From NCBI RefSeq assembly GCF_046244385.1, contig NZ_CP176366.1:1178001-1242000 (forward strand): a stretch of DNA of 64,000 nt. The letters are read 5' to 3'. Positions 1-9,007 of this stretch are shown in pieces; position 1 is the stretch's first letter, and every line of letters starts with the position of its first letter. The translations under genes and the position numbers were made by a program. The notes below the pieces were generated by a model. It was given only the letters and a program-made list of their open reading frames with translations. It ran no database searches and was not told the DNA's origin. Source of the stretch: Methanospirillum stamsii. Lineage in GTDB: Archaea; Halobacteriota; Methanomicrobia; Methanomicrobiales; Methanospirillaceae.

Positions 1-1476
1 GCAGGAACAAACCAGGTAATCACCCGTGGAGGAGAGAGAATTCTCAGGAAAGACCTTTATTTCTCCTCTTCCCCACAATTTATCAACGCAGATTTCACTG
101 CTTCACCAAGGAGCGGACCAGCTCCGCTGACCGTGCAGTTTACCGACCTCTCAACCGGAAACCCAACTATGTGGAACTGGGACTTCGGGGATGGAGGCAT
201 CATTCCGGCTGATGCAAATGCATCATGTGTAGACGGGGACTGCATTAATATTGCAAATCCAAGACACACCTATGCAAAAGAGGGGACATACACTGTTACT
301 CTTACTGCATCAAGCCAGTTCGGATCTGATACCGAAACTAAACAGGCGTTTATTACAGTCGGACAGGTAACTCCTACCATAAACGCAGACTTCACAGCAG
401 CACCAAGGAGTGGAGTAGCACCACTCACCGTGCAGTTTACCGACCTCTCAACCGGAAATCCAACCATGTGGTACTGGAATTTCGGAGACGGGGGAATCAT
501 TCCGGCTGATGCAAATGCATCATGTGTAGACGGGGACTGCATTAACATTGCAAATCCAAGACACACCTATGCAAAAGAGGGAACATACACCGTTACTCTT
601 ACTGCATCAAACAGTTACGGATCTGATACCGAAACCAAGCAGGCATTCATTACCGTCGGACAGGTAACCCCGACCATCAATGCTGACTTTACGGCATCAC
701 CAAAGAGTGGAGCAGTGCCACTCGCTGTGCAGTTCACCGACCTATCAACCGGAAACCCGACCATGTGGTACTGGAACTTCGGAGACGGGGGAATCATTCC
801 GGCTGATGCAAATGCTTCATGTGTTAACGGGGACTGCATTAACATTGCAAATCCAAGACACACCTATGTAAAAGATGGAACATACACAGTCACTCTTACT
901 GCATCAAACCAGTTCGGATCTGACACTGAAACAAAATCAGGTTATATTTCCGTTGGCAGTAGTCCAATACCATCTGATTCAATACCGATTTATCCAGGAT
1001 GGAACTTTGTCTCTGTTCCAAAGAAACTTGCACCTGGAAAAGACACTGCAGCAATTTTCAGCCATATACAGGTTGATGGACACAGCATTTTCCAGTACGA
1101 TGCAGGAACCGGACAATGGATGACCCTTAGTGCATCCAGCCAGCTAAAACCGCTCGATGCTGTATGGATTTATTCACGGACTGCAAATTCTGTGCCTTTA
1201 ACCTATGATACTGATCCGCTCACAACACCTCCGACAAAAGAACTCCGGAAAGGTTGGAATGCGATTGGATTTACAGGTCTTGAATCACTTGAAGCTAAAT
1301 TCACGCTTCTTTCGGTGCAGGATAAGTGGATCAACTGTCTTGGCTTTAGTGAAGAAAAACAGCAGTATGATGAGATGATTATTAAGGGTCGAAATGACGA
1401 TGCACGACTCTACCCATTCAACGGGTACTGGCTGTTTATGTCTGATGTAGGGACACTGGCTGCTATTTCAGCATAA
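1..1476 (+). CDS. Secreted PKD-repeat protein, 5'-truncated by window start
   Basis: The reading frame is open from base 1, so the N-terminus lies outside the window; the first internal ATG is at 133. Three PKD modules of 99 residues follow each other, each with the PKD core WxFGDG and a C-terminal YTVTLTAS strand. Each carries an inserted loop with the paired cysteines CVDGDC (CVNGDC in the third). After the third PKD comes a module of about 165 residues beginning near YPGWNFVSVPKKL and ending with GYWLFM. The same module ends the next gene and the subtilase at 36430-38718. PKD domains are Ig-like folds common on methanogen cell surfaces, so an extracellular adhesive or structural role is inferred. 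No transmembrane anchor is seen at the C-terminus. Confidence 0.9.
   Translation, partial: AGTNQVITRGGERILRKDLYFSSSPQFINADFTASPRSGPAPLTVQFTDLSTGNPTMWNWDFGDGGIIPADANASCVDGDCINIANPRHTYAKEGTYTVTLTASSQFGSDTETKQAFITVGQVTPTINADFTAAPRSGVAPLTVQFTDLSTGNPTMWYWNFGDGGIIPADANASCVDGDCINIANPRHTYAKEGTYTVTLTASNSYGSDTETKQAFITVGQVTPTINADFTASPKSGAVPLAVQFTDLSTGNPTMWYWNFGDGGIIPADANASCVNGDCINIANPRHTYVKDGTYTVTLTASNQFGSDTETKSGYISVGSSPIPSDSIPIYPGWNFVSVPKKLAPGKDTAAIFSHIQVDGHSIFQYDAGTGQWMTLSASSQLKPLDAVWIYSRTANSVPLTYDTDPLTTPPTKELRKGWNAIGFTGLESLEAKFTLLSVQDKWINCLGFSEEKQQYDEMIIKGRNDDARLYPFNGYWLFMSDVGTLAAISA
85..975 (+). repeat. Three tandem 297-bp PKD-coding repeats
   Basis: The units start at 85, 382 and 679, an exact period of 297 bp (99 codons). 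They are almost identical at DNA level, including synonymous positions, which points to recent duplication or gene conversion rather than old divergence of modules. Confidence 0.85.
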
Positions 1477-1485
1477 TTTTTTTTT
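1477..1485 (+). terminator. T-run terminator
   Basis: Nine consecutive T follow directly on the TAA stop of the first PKD gene. Archaeal RNA polymerase terminates at such oligo-T stretches, so this probably separates the two PKD genes into different transcripts. Confidence 0.55.
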
Positions 1486-1620
1486 GGTGTAGAAATGGGG
1501 GGATTATGGGATGCAAAAAGATGTAGAAAACAGATGGATATCATTAAGTCGACATGAGGTAACTTACGATTTGCAGAGGTGTGTCTGGAACACATTTCGC
1601 AATAACTGGTGGTGGGAAGA

Positions 1621-4600
1621 ATGACAAAAATAGTGTATACGCTGGCTCTATTCCTCATGCTCATCCTTGCGGCATCGGGTGTAGTATCTGCAGGAGGATT
1701 AGAGCAGGCTGTAACAAACGGTGCCGGGGAGGCCATTTGCGATGGTCCTGGCGGCGCTTGTATTATTGCTGATTTTATCGGGAGCCCGACTGACGGAGTT
1801 GCTCCTCTGAAGGTCCAGTTCCTTGATTCATCAACCGGATATCCGGCAATGTGGACTTGGGACTTTGGAGACGGTACTACTGAAGCAGGGCCTGCAAACC
1901 CGGTTCATATCTACGAGGAACCAGGTATTTATACCGTGACCCTGACTGCTACCAGCATTAGCGGAGCGAGTAGCACAAAGATCAGGCAGGAATACATCAT
2001 TGTGAGGGACAAGAATGCTTTGGTTGCAGACTTCCTCGCAAACCCGACCTATGGAAAAGCTCCTCTCCTTGTCCAGTTTACTGACTGTTCAAAAGGTGCT
2101 GTAAAGGAGTGGAAATGGGACTTTGGAGATGGCGGTACAGCATATGAACAGAACCCGACTCATGTGTATCAGAAACCGGGAAAATACACGGTAACATTAA
2201 CAGTCAGCAGCCCGACAGCAGGGACCAGTACAAAGGTGAAAGAAAAGTACATCATTGTAGAAGGAACCTGTGTCATCGAAGCACGGTTTAACGCTGAACC
2301 TTCATCAGGTGAAGTTCCCTTAACCGTGAGGTTTACTGATCTTTCAACCGGAGGGCCAACCATGTGGGCGTGGGACTTTGGGGATGGAACCACCGATATG
2401 GTAGCAAATCCGGTTCATACGTACACGAGTCCGGGAACTTATCAGGTTCGCCTGACAGCTTCCAGTCAGACTTGTGAATCTGGAATCAGTGAAACAACGA
2501 TAAGAGTTACTCCAAAGGCAATCAAAGCTGATTTCTTAGCTGAACCAAGAACTGGGGAAGCTCCGCTGACCGTTCAGTTTACAGACCTCTCTACCGGAAA
2601 CCCGACCATGTGGAACTGGGATTTCGGAGATGGAAACATAATTCCGGCGTCTGAAAACGAATCCGAAGTTGGCATGGACTGTCATGGAGGAAAGTGTCCG
2701 CCACCACAGAATAATGTGGCAAATCCAAGACACACCTACAGGTATCCCGGAACATATGCAGTTACACTGACGGCATCAAACCAGTATACGTCGGATACCG
2801 TTACAAAAACTGAATACGTAACCGTTTCACCAAAGGCAATCGTTGCAGATTTCTCTGCCGTTCCAAGAACAGGTGAAGCTCCACTGACCGTTCAGTTTAC
2901 AGACCTCTCAATTGGAAATCCGACCATGTGGAACTGGGATTTCGGGGATGGAAATATTATTCCAGCGTCTGAAAATGAATCCGAAGTTGACATGGATTGT
3001 CATGGAGGAATATGTCCGCCACCACAGAATAATGTGGCAAATCCAAGACACACTTACCGGTATCCCGGAACATATGCAGTTACACTGACGGCATCAAACC
3101 AGTATACATCGGATACCGTTACAAAAACTGAATTTGTGACCGTTTCGCCAAAGGCAATCGTTGCAGATTTCTCCGCAGACCCAAGAACTGGTGAAGCTCC
3201 GCTGACTGTTCAGTTTACAGACCTCTCAATTGGAAATCCGACCATGTGGAACTGGGATTTCGGGGATGGAAATATTATTCCAGCGTCTGAAAATGAATCC
3301 GAAGTTGACATGGATTGTCATGGAGGAATATGTCCGCCACCACAGAATAATTTAGCAAATCCAAGACACACTTACCGGTATCCCGGAACATATGCAGTTA
3401 CACTGACGGCATCAAACCAGTATACATCGGATACCGTTACAAAAACTGAATTTGTGACCGTTTCACCAAAGGCAATCGTTGCAGATTTCTCTGCGGACCC
3501 AAGAGTAGGGAATGCCCCGCTTTCCGTCCGGTTTACCGATCTTTCCACAGGAAATCCAACCATGTGGGCATGGGACTTTGGTGACGGATCTACTGACATG
3601 GTGGCAAATCCGACCCATTTGTATACAGTTCCAGGTACCTATTCCGTAACTCTTACCGCTTCAAACCAGTATACTTCAGATACCGTCACGAAGACCCAGT
3701 TAGTTACGGTAAACGATGCATCCATTGATGCTGATTTCATCGGAACACCAACAACCGGATATGCTCCACTGACCGTTCAGTTTACAGATCTCTCAACAGG
3801 AAACCCAACCATGTGGAACTGGGATTTCGGGGATGGAAATATTATTCCGGCTTCTGAAAATGAATCCGATGTTGATACGAATTGTGTAGGAGGAACATGT
3901 CCACCACCACAAAACAATGTCGCAAATCCAAAACACACATACCGGTATCCGGGAACATACACCGTTACCCTGACTGTTTCAAACCAGTATGGGACAACAG
4001 ATACTGAAACTAAACAGGCATACATTACCGTTTCAGCAAAAGCCATCATAGCAGACTTTGATGGTAATCCAAAATCCGGATGTGCCCCGCTTACCGTTCA
4101 GTTCACAGATATGTCTTCAGACTCACCAACCATGTGGAACTGGGATTTCGGAGACGGAAACATTGTTCCGGCATCTGAAAATGATTCTGAAGTTCAAACG
4201 GAATGTAAAGGTGGAAAATGTCCGCCACCATACAGCTGGGGAAACCCGAAGCATACCTACACAGTTCCGGGAACATACACCGTTACCCTGACAGCTTCAA
4301 ACCAGTTCGGTGCAACCGGAACGGTAACCAAACAGAATTTCATTACTGTTGAAAGTTGCCCGCCGGTAAAAGCTGACTTTAATGCAGTCCCAAGAACAGG
4401 GGAAGCACCTCTTACCGTAACCTTTACGGATCTCTCAACAGGAAACCCGACCATGTGGAACTGGAACTTTGGTGACGGCTCCACAGATATGGTGGCAAAT
4501 CCGGTGCATACCTACACAAAAGAGGGAAAATATACCGTCACTCTTACTGCATCCAGTAAATACGGATCAGACACCATATCAAAGTCTGAATTCATCACCG

Positions 4601-5118
4601 TGGCAACACCGTATGATGATAATATTCCGATTTCAGGAGGATGGAACTTCATATCAGTCCCGAAAAAACTGGCTCCCGGATTTGATACCGCTTCAATCTT
4701 TAATTGCGTGGACTCAGCAGGGCACAGCATGTTCCAGTACAATACCGGCGAACACCTGTGGTATGTAATGGATCCGACAACTCCGGTTAAACCGCTCGAA
4801 GGATTCTGGATTTATTCACAGGGAACCTCATCGGTCCCACTGAAATATGATAAAAACCCTGTCCAGACTCCTCCGACAGCCTACCTCAAGAAAGGATGGA
4901 ATGGCATCGGATTTACCGGAAAAACTCCGATTGAGGCGAAGTTTACTCTCCTCTCCGTTCAGGATAAGTGGGTAAACTGTGCAGGATTTAATGCACCAGC
5001 CCAGCAGTATGATCCGATGATAATCAAGGGCAGCAATGATGCAACCCTGATGTACCCCTACCGTGGATATTGGTTATACATGACCTCAGACGGAGTACTG
5101 GCAGCAAACGCTGCATAA
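1621..5118 (+). CDS. Secreted protein with ten PKD domains and shared C-terminal module
   Basis: I chose ATG 1621, which gives a classical signal peptide (MTKIVYTL, then a hydrophobic run ending SGVVSAGG) with a GGTGG element about 7 bp upstream; an in-frame GTG at 1609 would add four residues. About 1165 residues. Ten PKD modules span roughly residues 45-995. Five of them (the fourth, fifth, sixth, eighth and ninth) have a long loop after WDFGDG with a cysteine pair spaced C-x4-C followed by PPP; the others have short loops. The last 165 residues match the end of the preceding gene (GGWNFISVPKKLAPG ... GYWLYM). This is a likely paralogue of the neighbour and probably a cell-surface or sheath-associated protein. 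The binding partner is unknown. Confidence 0.9.
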   Translation: MTKIVYTLALFLMLILAASGVVSAGGLEQAVTNGAGEAICDGPGGACIIADFIGSPTDGVAPLKVQFLDSSTGYPAMWTWDFGDGTTEAGPANPVHIYEEPGIYTVTLTATSISGASSTKIRQEYIIVRDKNALVADFLANPTYGKAPLLVQFTDCSKGAVKEWKWDFGDGGTAYEQNPTHVYQKPGKYTVTLTVSSPTAGTSTKVKEKYIIVEGTCVIEARFNAEPSSGEVPLTVRFTDLSTGGPTMWAWDFGDGTTDMVANPVHTYTSPGTYQVRLTASSQTCESGISETTIRVTPKAIKADFLAEPRTGEAPLTVQFTDLSTGNPTMWNWDFGDGNIIPASENESEVGMDCHGGKCPPPQNNVANPRHTYRYPGTYAVTLTASNQYTSDTVTKTEYVTVSPKAIVADFSAVPRTGEAPLTVQFTDLSIGNPTMWNWDFGDGNIIPASENESEVDMDCHGGICPPPQNNVANPRHTYRYPGTYAVTLTASNQYTSDTVTKTEFVTVSPKAIVADFSADPRTGEAPLTVQFTDLSIGNPTMWNWDFGDGNIIPASENESEVDMDCHGGICPPPQNNLANPRHTYRYPGTYAVTLTASNQYTSDTVTKTEFVTVSPKAIVADFSADPRVGNAPLSVRFTDLSTGNPTMWAWDFGDGSTDMVANPTHLYTVPGTYSVTLTASNQYTSDTVTKTQLVTVNDASIDADFIGTPTTGYAPLTVQFTDLSTGNPTMWNWDFGDGNIIPASENESDVDTNCVGGTCPPPQNNVANPKHTYRYPGTYTVTLTVSNQYGTTDTETKQAYITVSAKAIIADFDGNPKSGCAPLTVQFTDMSSDSPTMWNWDFGDGNIVPASENDSEVQTECKGGKCPPPYSWGNPKHTYTVPGTYTVTLTASNQFGATGTVTKQNFITVESCPPVKADFNAVPRTGEAPLTVTFTDLSTGNPTMWNWNFGDGSTDMVANPVHTYTKEGKYTVTLTASSKYGSDTISKSEFITVATPYDDNIPISGGWNFISVPKKLAPGFDTASIFNCVDSAGHSMFQYNTGEHLWYVMDPTTPVKPLEGFWIYSQGTSSVPLKYDKNPVQTPPTAYLKKGWNGIGFTGKTPIEAKFTLLSVQDKWVNCAGFNAPAQQYDPMIIKGSNDATLMYPYRGYWLYMTSDGVLAANAA
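2513..3466 (+). repeat. Three tandem 318-bp PKD-coding repeats
   Basis: The phrase CCAAAGGCAATC recurs with its C at 2513, 2831, 3149 and 3467, an exact 318-bp (106-codon) period covering PKD modules four to six. The second and third units differ at only a few bases over their whole length. Confidence 0.85.
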
Positions 5119-5121
5119 CAC

Positions 5122-5129
5122 TTTTTTTT
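5122..5129. terminator. T-run terminator between convergent genes
   Basis: Eight T followed by AAA lie between the PKD gene (stop at 5118) and the convergent HD-domain gene, whose stop codon begins at 5130. The run overlaps the end of the minus-strand gene. Confidence 0.4.
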
Positions 5130-6330
5130 AAATTAGTCGTTCCTGTTTTGTAAAGGGCTTAATACTCAGCACAGAACGTGCAGCTTCTGATACTACATCA
5201 GTAAGGCCTTCAGGAGCATAGACCCCAAGTCTCCATTGACTCCGCCGGGTTTCATTCAAAGTCGTGACAAGAGGAGATACTTCCTCAAGGGGATACAGGG
5301 AGTTCCTGTCCTGGACTTCTACTTCCATCCAGATATCACGGGGAAAAGCGGGAATATCAACCAGAACCTGTTCAGGATCTACACCTGCTTCTTCTGCAAC
5401 TTTTTCTGCAAGGGTACGCTCATGAAGAAATGATTCTGAGGTAAGCCGGTGAGCTTCCCGGACATTGTCTTTTCCAATGTATACTGCCCGCTTATAGAGG
5501 TGACGTTTATACAAATCCTGTGCAAGTGATGCAACAAAAGGATCCTCAGCATGAAGCAACTGTTGCATACAGCCCCCGTCATCTGCTTGTATCATAGCCG
5601 GAAGGAGCGTATGAGGAGAAGATTTGATGAACTGGTAAACCGCCATCGTAAACATCTTCTCGGCAATCCTGCTCACATGATGATAGTACACCGCCGGACG
5701 CATGAGAGTTCTGGCTATCAGAAGTGACTCAGCTGCCTGGACTCCGGACTCTTCCAGAATAATTCTGGAGTCAGATAGTCGCATGGCCCGAATAAGCCGC
5801 ATTGCATCCACGGTACCATAGGGAACACCGGTGTAATGTGCATCACGGAGCAGGTAGTCCATCCGGTCAACATCAAGATCTCCATGAATGATTCCGGAGC
5901 ACGGATGGGTTCCATTGATTAACTGGTAAATACTGTCCGGATCAAGGTCAGCAGCCGAAAGGGCTTCGGCTAGAAAATCTCCTTTCAGACAATCCAGAAT
6001 ATCAGTGTGTTCTCTTCCAAGAAACTCTACAGATAATCCCTCGATAGCATGAGAAAACGGCCCATGACCGATATCATGCAAAAGACCTGCTGCTGTTACA
6101 TGCCTCTCGTCTTCTCTGGAGATTTCCAGACGTTGTGCCAGGGCATTCGCAAGGTGCATGGTTCCAAGTGAGTGCTCAAACCGGGTATGATGTGCGCCAG
6201 GATAAACCAGAAAAGAAAAACCCAGCTGCCTGATATACCGAAGACGCTGCACCTGTGGTGTATCCAGAAGAGGAAGAAAAGAAGAATCAACCTGGATATA
6301 CCCATGGACCGGATCCTTAATTGACTTCAC
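5128..6330 (-). CDS. HD-domain phosphohydrolase (dNTPase/SAMHD1-like)
   Basis: The start shown is GTG at 6330 (VKSIKDPVHGYI, about 400 residues), where family members normally begin and with a GGGGA element just upstream. An ATG at 6384 would add a hydrophobic stretch that resembles a signal peptide and would overlap the divergent cofD. The HD metal-binding signature is complete: HTRFEHS, then LLHDIGHGPFSH, then a downstream Asp in DVDRMDYLLRDA. Archaeal and bacterial relatives include dGTP triphosphohydrolases, so a cytosolic nucleotide hydrolase is likely; the substrate is not evident. Confidence 0.85.
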   Translation of the reverse strand: MKSIKDPVHGYIQVDSSFLPLLDTPQVQRLRYIRQLGFSFLVYPGAHHTRFEHSLGTMHLANALAQRLEISREDERHVTAAGLLHDIGHGPFSHAIEGLSVEFLGREHTDILDCLKGDFLAEALSAADLDPDSIYQLINGTHPCSGIIHGDLDVDRMDYLLRDAHYTGVPYGTVDAMRLIRAMRLSDSRIILEESGVQAAESLLIARTLMRPAVYYHHVSRIAEKMFTMAVYQFIKSSPHTLLPAMIQADDGGCMQQLLHAEDPFVASLAQDLYKRHLYKRAVYIGKDNVREAHRLTSESFLHERTLAEKVAEEAGVDPEQVLVDIPAFPRDIWMEVEVQDRNSLYPLEEVSPLVTTLNETRRSQWRLGVYAPEGLTDVVSEAARSVLSIKPFTKQERLI

Positions 6331-6376
6331 TTCGGTCCCCGCATGAGTTATGATCAGGAAGGTAACATAGAAAAGG

Positions 6377-7279
6377 ATGATCACGTTTCTATCCGGCGGA
6401 ACAGGGACTCCGAAATTATTACAGGGAGCACGAAATATTCTTGATGATGCTGATATTTCTGTTATCGTAAATACCGGCGAGGATATCTGGTACCAGGGGG
6501 GTCATATCTCCCCTGATGTGGATACGGTCATGTACCTGTTTGCAGGTATTCTGAATACCGATACCTGGTGGGGGTTAAAAAGTGACACGTTTATCACCAA
6601 CGAGATTCTCATGAGGGCGTATCCGGACTACTATATCTCAATTGGAGATAAGGATCGTGCGGTGCACATTTTACGAGCTGAACTCCTGGAAAAAGGAATG
6701 ACCCTGACAGATATCACAAAAAACCTATGCGGTTTTTTTGAGGCGAAAGGAAATATTCTCCCGATGTCTAATGTTCCGTGGACGACGTATATCAGAACTT
6801 CAGACGGGGAGATGCACTTTCAGGAATATTGGGTTAAACACCGGGGAACATGTGAAATTTTAGAGATAATTCATAAACCACCAACGCCTCCTTTGGCAAC
6901 TTCGGAAGTACTGGATGCAATTCATAAAGCTGATGCGGTTATCATCGGACCGAGTAATCCGGTAACAAGTATTCTCCCCATACTTTCCTGCACCGGAGTA
7001 AGGGAAGAACTCAAAAAGAAAAAAGTCATCGCAATCAGTCCGTTTATTGGTGATAGTCCGGTATCCGGTCCTGCTGCCGGACTCATGCAGAGAACGGGTT
7101 ATTCTGCTGATTCAAGAGGGGTGAGGGAGATTTACGGCGACCTAATTGACCATTTTATCCAGGACATACGAGATTCCATTATTGTTCCGGATGCACTTCA
7201 CTATGACACGCTCATGAAATCACCAAAAATTGCAGAGGATCTAATGAGAGAGATTCTCTCCCTTATATCAGTACATTGA
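6377..7279 (+). CDS. cofD: 2-phospho-L-lactate transferase (CofD), F420 biosynthesis
   Basis: 300 residues beginning MITFLSGGTGTPKLL, the phosphate-binding N-terminus typical of CofD. Further family segments are VNTGEDIWYQGGHISPD and a C-terminal region with IIGPSNPVTSILPIL and SPFIGDSPVSGPA. CofD joins the activated lactyl (or phosphoenolpyruvyl) phosphate to the deazaflavin FO, giving coenzyme F420-0, the hydride carrier of methanogenesis. The gene starts divergently from the HD hydrolase with only about 46 bp between starts, and its 3' end overlaps the convergent small gene at 7268-7525 by 12 bp. Confidence 0.95.
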   Translation: MITFLSGGTGTPKLLQGARNILDDADISVIVNTGEDIWYQGGHISPDVDTVMYLFAGILNTDTWWGLKSDTFITNEILMRAYPDYYISIGDKDRAVHILRAELLEKGMTLTDITKNLCGFFEAKGNILPMSNVPWTTYIRTSDGEMHFQEYWVKHRGTCEILEIIHKPPTPPLATSEVLDAIHKADAVIIGPSNPVTSILPILSCTGVREELKKKKVIAISPFIGDSPVSGPAAGLMQRTGYSADSRGVREIYGDLIDHFIQDIRDSIIVPDALHYDTLMKSPKIAEDLMREILSLISVH

Positions 7280-7525
7280 TCCGCTGAATAATGAGAGAAA
7301 GAGCCTTAAAAGGAACTGGATGATATTTGATATCAGTTCTTCACCAAGAAGATCCTCAAGATCAAAATTATCACTCATCCCGTATTCCTGCTCACCCCAA
7401 TCCTCACTCACCGAAGAAAGATCAGTATACTCTGAGTAATCTGTTTCCTCAGCGCCTGTCAGAGAGGCAATACAAAGGAATACAAAACAAAAAATAATGG
7501 CTGTAATGCCACGAATAGACCGCAT
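7268..7525 (-). CDS. Small secreted acidic protein, unknown function
   Basis: 85 residues. The N-terminus (MRSIRGITAIIFCFVFLCI, cleavage likely near LTGAEE) is a good signal peptide. The middle is very rich in Asp, Glu, Ser and Tyr, and the C-terminus is a hydrophobic helix (ISNIIQFLLRLFLSLF) that could attach it to the membrane. No family is recognised. It overlaps the end of cofD by 12 bp tail to tail. The signal peptide and the acidic/hydrophobic layout argue for a real gene, but coding evidence is limited by its size. Confidence 0.5.
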   Translation of the reverse strand: MRSIRGITAIIFCFVFLCIASLTGAEETDYSEYTDLSSVSEDWGEQEYGMSDNFDLEDLLGEELISNIIQFLLRLFLSLFSGSMY

Positions 7526-7559
7526 ACAGTGATATTAACCTATACAATAATCTACCTTA

Positions 7560-8906
7560 TCATTGCCGGGCTGCACGATCCAGAAGATCTGTTGCGCTAC
7601 TAGAGGCTCCGGTAATAATCTCCTGTTCCTGTGGGATATAACCCTCGTACATCAGAATTTTTCCATTACAAATTACTGTTTGAACAGTACATCCAAGTGC
7701 TGAATACGCGACATTTGATACCGGATTGTGCAGAGGGACCATGGACGGGTGGTTAAGAGAGAGCAGACATATATCTGCAGAAAGTCCGGGCTTAATTTCT
7801 CCGGCGCTATACCCAAGAGCCCTTGCTCCTGATGATGTTGCCATGGAAAGCACTTCTCCTGCAGGTAATAGGGTATCAGAATTCCAGAAAAACTTCTGGC
7901 ATATTGCAGCGGTCTTCATCTCTTCAAACATGTCAAGGTTGTTGTTCGAAGAGCATCCGTCAGTTCCGAGACTGACATTTACCTTCTTTTCTGATAAGTG
8001 GTGGTACGGCATGGCCCGACCTGTTGCCAGTTTCATATTACTGACCGGATTGTGAGCAATATGAGCACCCCGTTCTCCAAGAAGCCTGCAGTCATCTTCA
8101 GTAAGCCAGCATCCGTGGGCTGCAACCGTTCGTGAAGAAAGACAGCCGGTTTTATCCAGAAGTGCGGCAGGTGACATGCCATTGGTTTTCTGACAATCAT
8201 CAACCTCCTGTTTTGTTTCTGCAAGGTGAGTATGGAGGATAATATCTTCATTCCGGCTGTATTCCGCACAGACTTCCAGATGCTGGGGAGGGACTGTATA
8301 GGGAGCATGGGGTCCGATTGCAGGTCTGATGAGTGGATTATTTTGTGAGCGGATATGTCTGACCAGATCTTCCGTGGCTTTCATCTCCTGTTCTAATTTT
8401 GCCTCATCTCCAAACGTGATGATTCCATGACAGAGAACTGCGCGTATTCCTGCCTCTTCCACTGCCCGTGCGGTATCCTTCATAAAAAAATACATATCAT
8501 TCATTGCCACGGTTCCGGATCGGATCATTTCCAGACAGGCAAGTTTTGTACCCCAGTAGACATGATCTCCGGTTAAATGCGCTTCGAGCGGCCAGATTTT
8601 TTCTGACAACCATTGCTGCAGATGCATATCATCGGCATACCCCCGGAGCAGGGTCATCGCTGCATGCGTATGAGTATTATATAAGCCGGGTATTGCAAGC
8701 GTTCCTGACCCGTCAATAATAATATCTGCATCACCCTTGTGTGCATGACTGATATCAGGACCGATTTCCCGGATTGTTCCGGTCTCATCATACCAGATAT
8801 CTACCTTCCTTTTATCCGGGAGGAGTGTTCCGGTAATCAGGGTTGACCGGGTTTTTGTATATAATTCCAAATCCTTTACTGATGTTGTATCTGGCTGTTT
8901 ACTCAT
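7560..8906 (-). CDS. Amidohydrolase: 5'-deoxyadenosine / methylthioadenosine / SAH deaminase family
   Basis: 448 residues with the amidohydrolase superfamily metal ligands: NTHTHAAMTLLRG near residue 76, HTHLAET and AAHGCWL in the middle, and GTDGCSSNNNLDMFEEM for the metal-binding Asp. This layout is that of the MtaD/DadD group, which deaminates adenosine-type nucleosides. In methanogens the characterised homologue handles 5'-deoxyadenosine from radical SAM reactions as well as methylthioadenosine and S-adenosylhomocysteine. A salvage role of this kind is likely; the exact preference cannot be read from sequence. Cytosolic. Confidence 0.88.
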   Translation of the reverse strand: MSKQPDTTSVKDLELYTKTRSTLITGTLLPDKRKVDIWYDETGTIREIGPDISHAHKGDADIIIDGSGTLAIPGLYNTHTHAAMTLLRGYADDMHLQQWLSEKIWPLEAHLTGDHVYWGTKLACLEMIRSGTVAMNDMYFFMKDTARAVEEAGIRAVLCHGIITFGDEAKLEQEMKATEDLVRHIRSQNNPLIRPAIGPHAPYTVPPQHLEVCAEYSRNEDIILHTHLAETKQEVDDCQKTNGMSPAALLDKTGCLSSRTVAAHGCWLTEDDCRLLGERGAHIAHNPVSNMKLATGRAMPYHHLSEKKVNVSLGTDGCSSNNNLDMFEEMKTAAICQKFFWNSDTLLPAGEVLSMATSSGARALGYSAGEIKPGLSADICLLSLNHPSMVPLHNPVSNVAYSALGCTVQTVICNGKILMYEGYIPQEQEIITGASSSATDLLDRAARQ

Positions 8907-9007
8907 GATTATAGGGTACTGTCTCCGGACAGCCCTATTAAACCTGATGGTACGACCATCTCCACAAAGGGTTTTCAGCGTCCCCGCTCATTAAGTAAGG
9001 GTATAAT

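Noticed and set aside
85..975. Regular direct repeats that could be read as a CRISPR-like or satellite array
   Set aside because: The repeats are 297 bp, contiguous, in frame and encode PKD modules; there are no short repeat/spacer units.
5236..5433. Plus-strand open frames inside the HD-hydrolase gene and many similar frames inside other genes
   Set aside because: They are antisense or out-of-frame shadows of clearly recognisable proteins.
6331..6384. N-terminal hydrophobic extension of the HD hydrolase as a signal peptide
   Set aside because: The HD family is cytosolic, the extension overlaps the divergent cofD start, and a GTG with a ribosome-binding site begins at the conserved KDPVHGYI segment.
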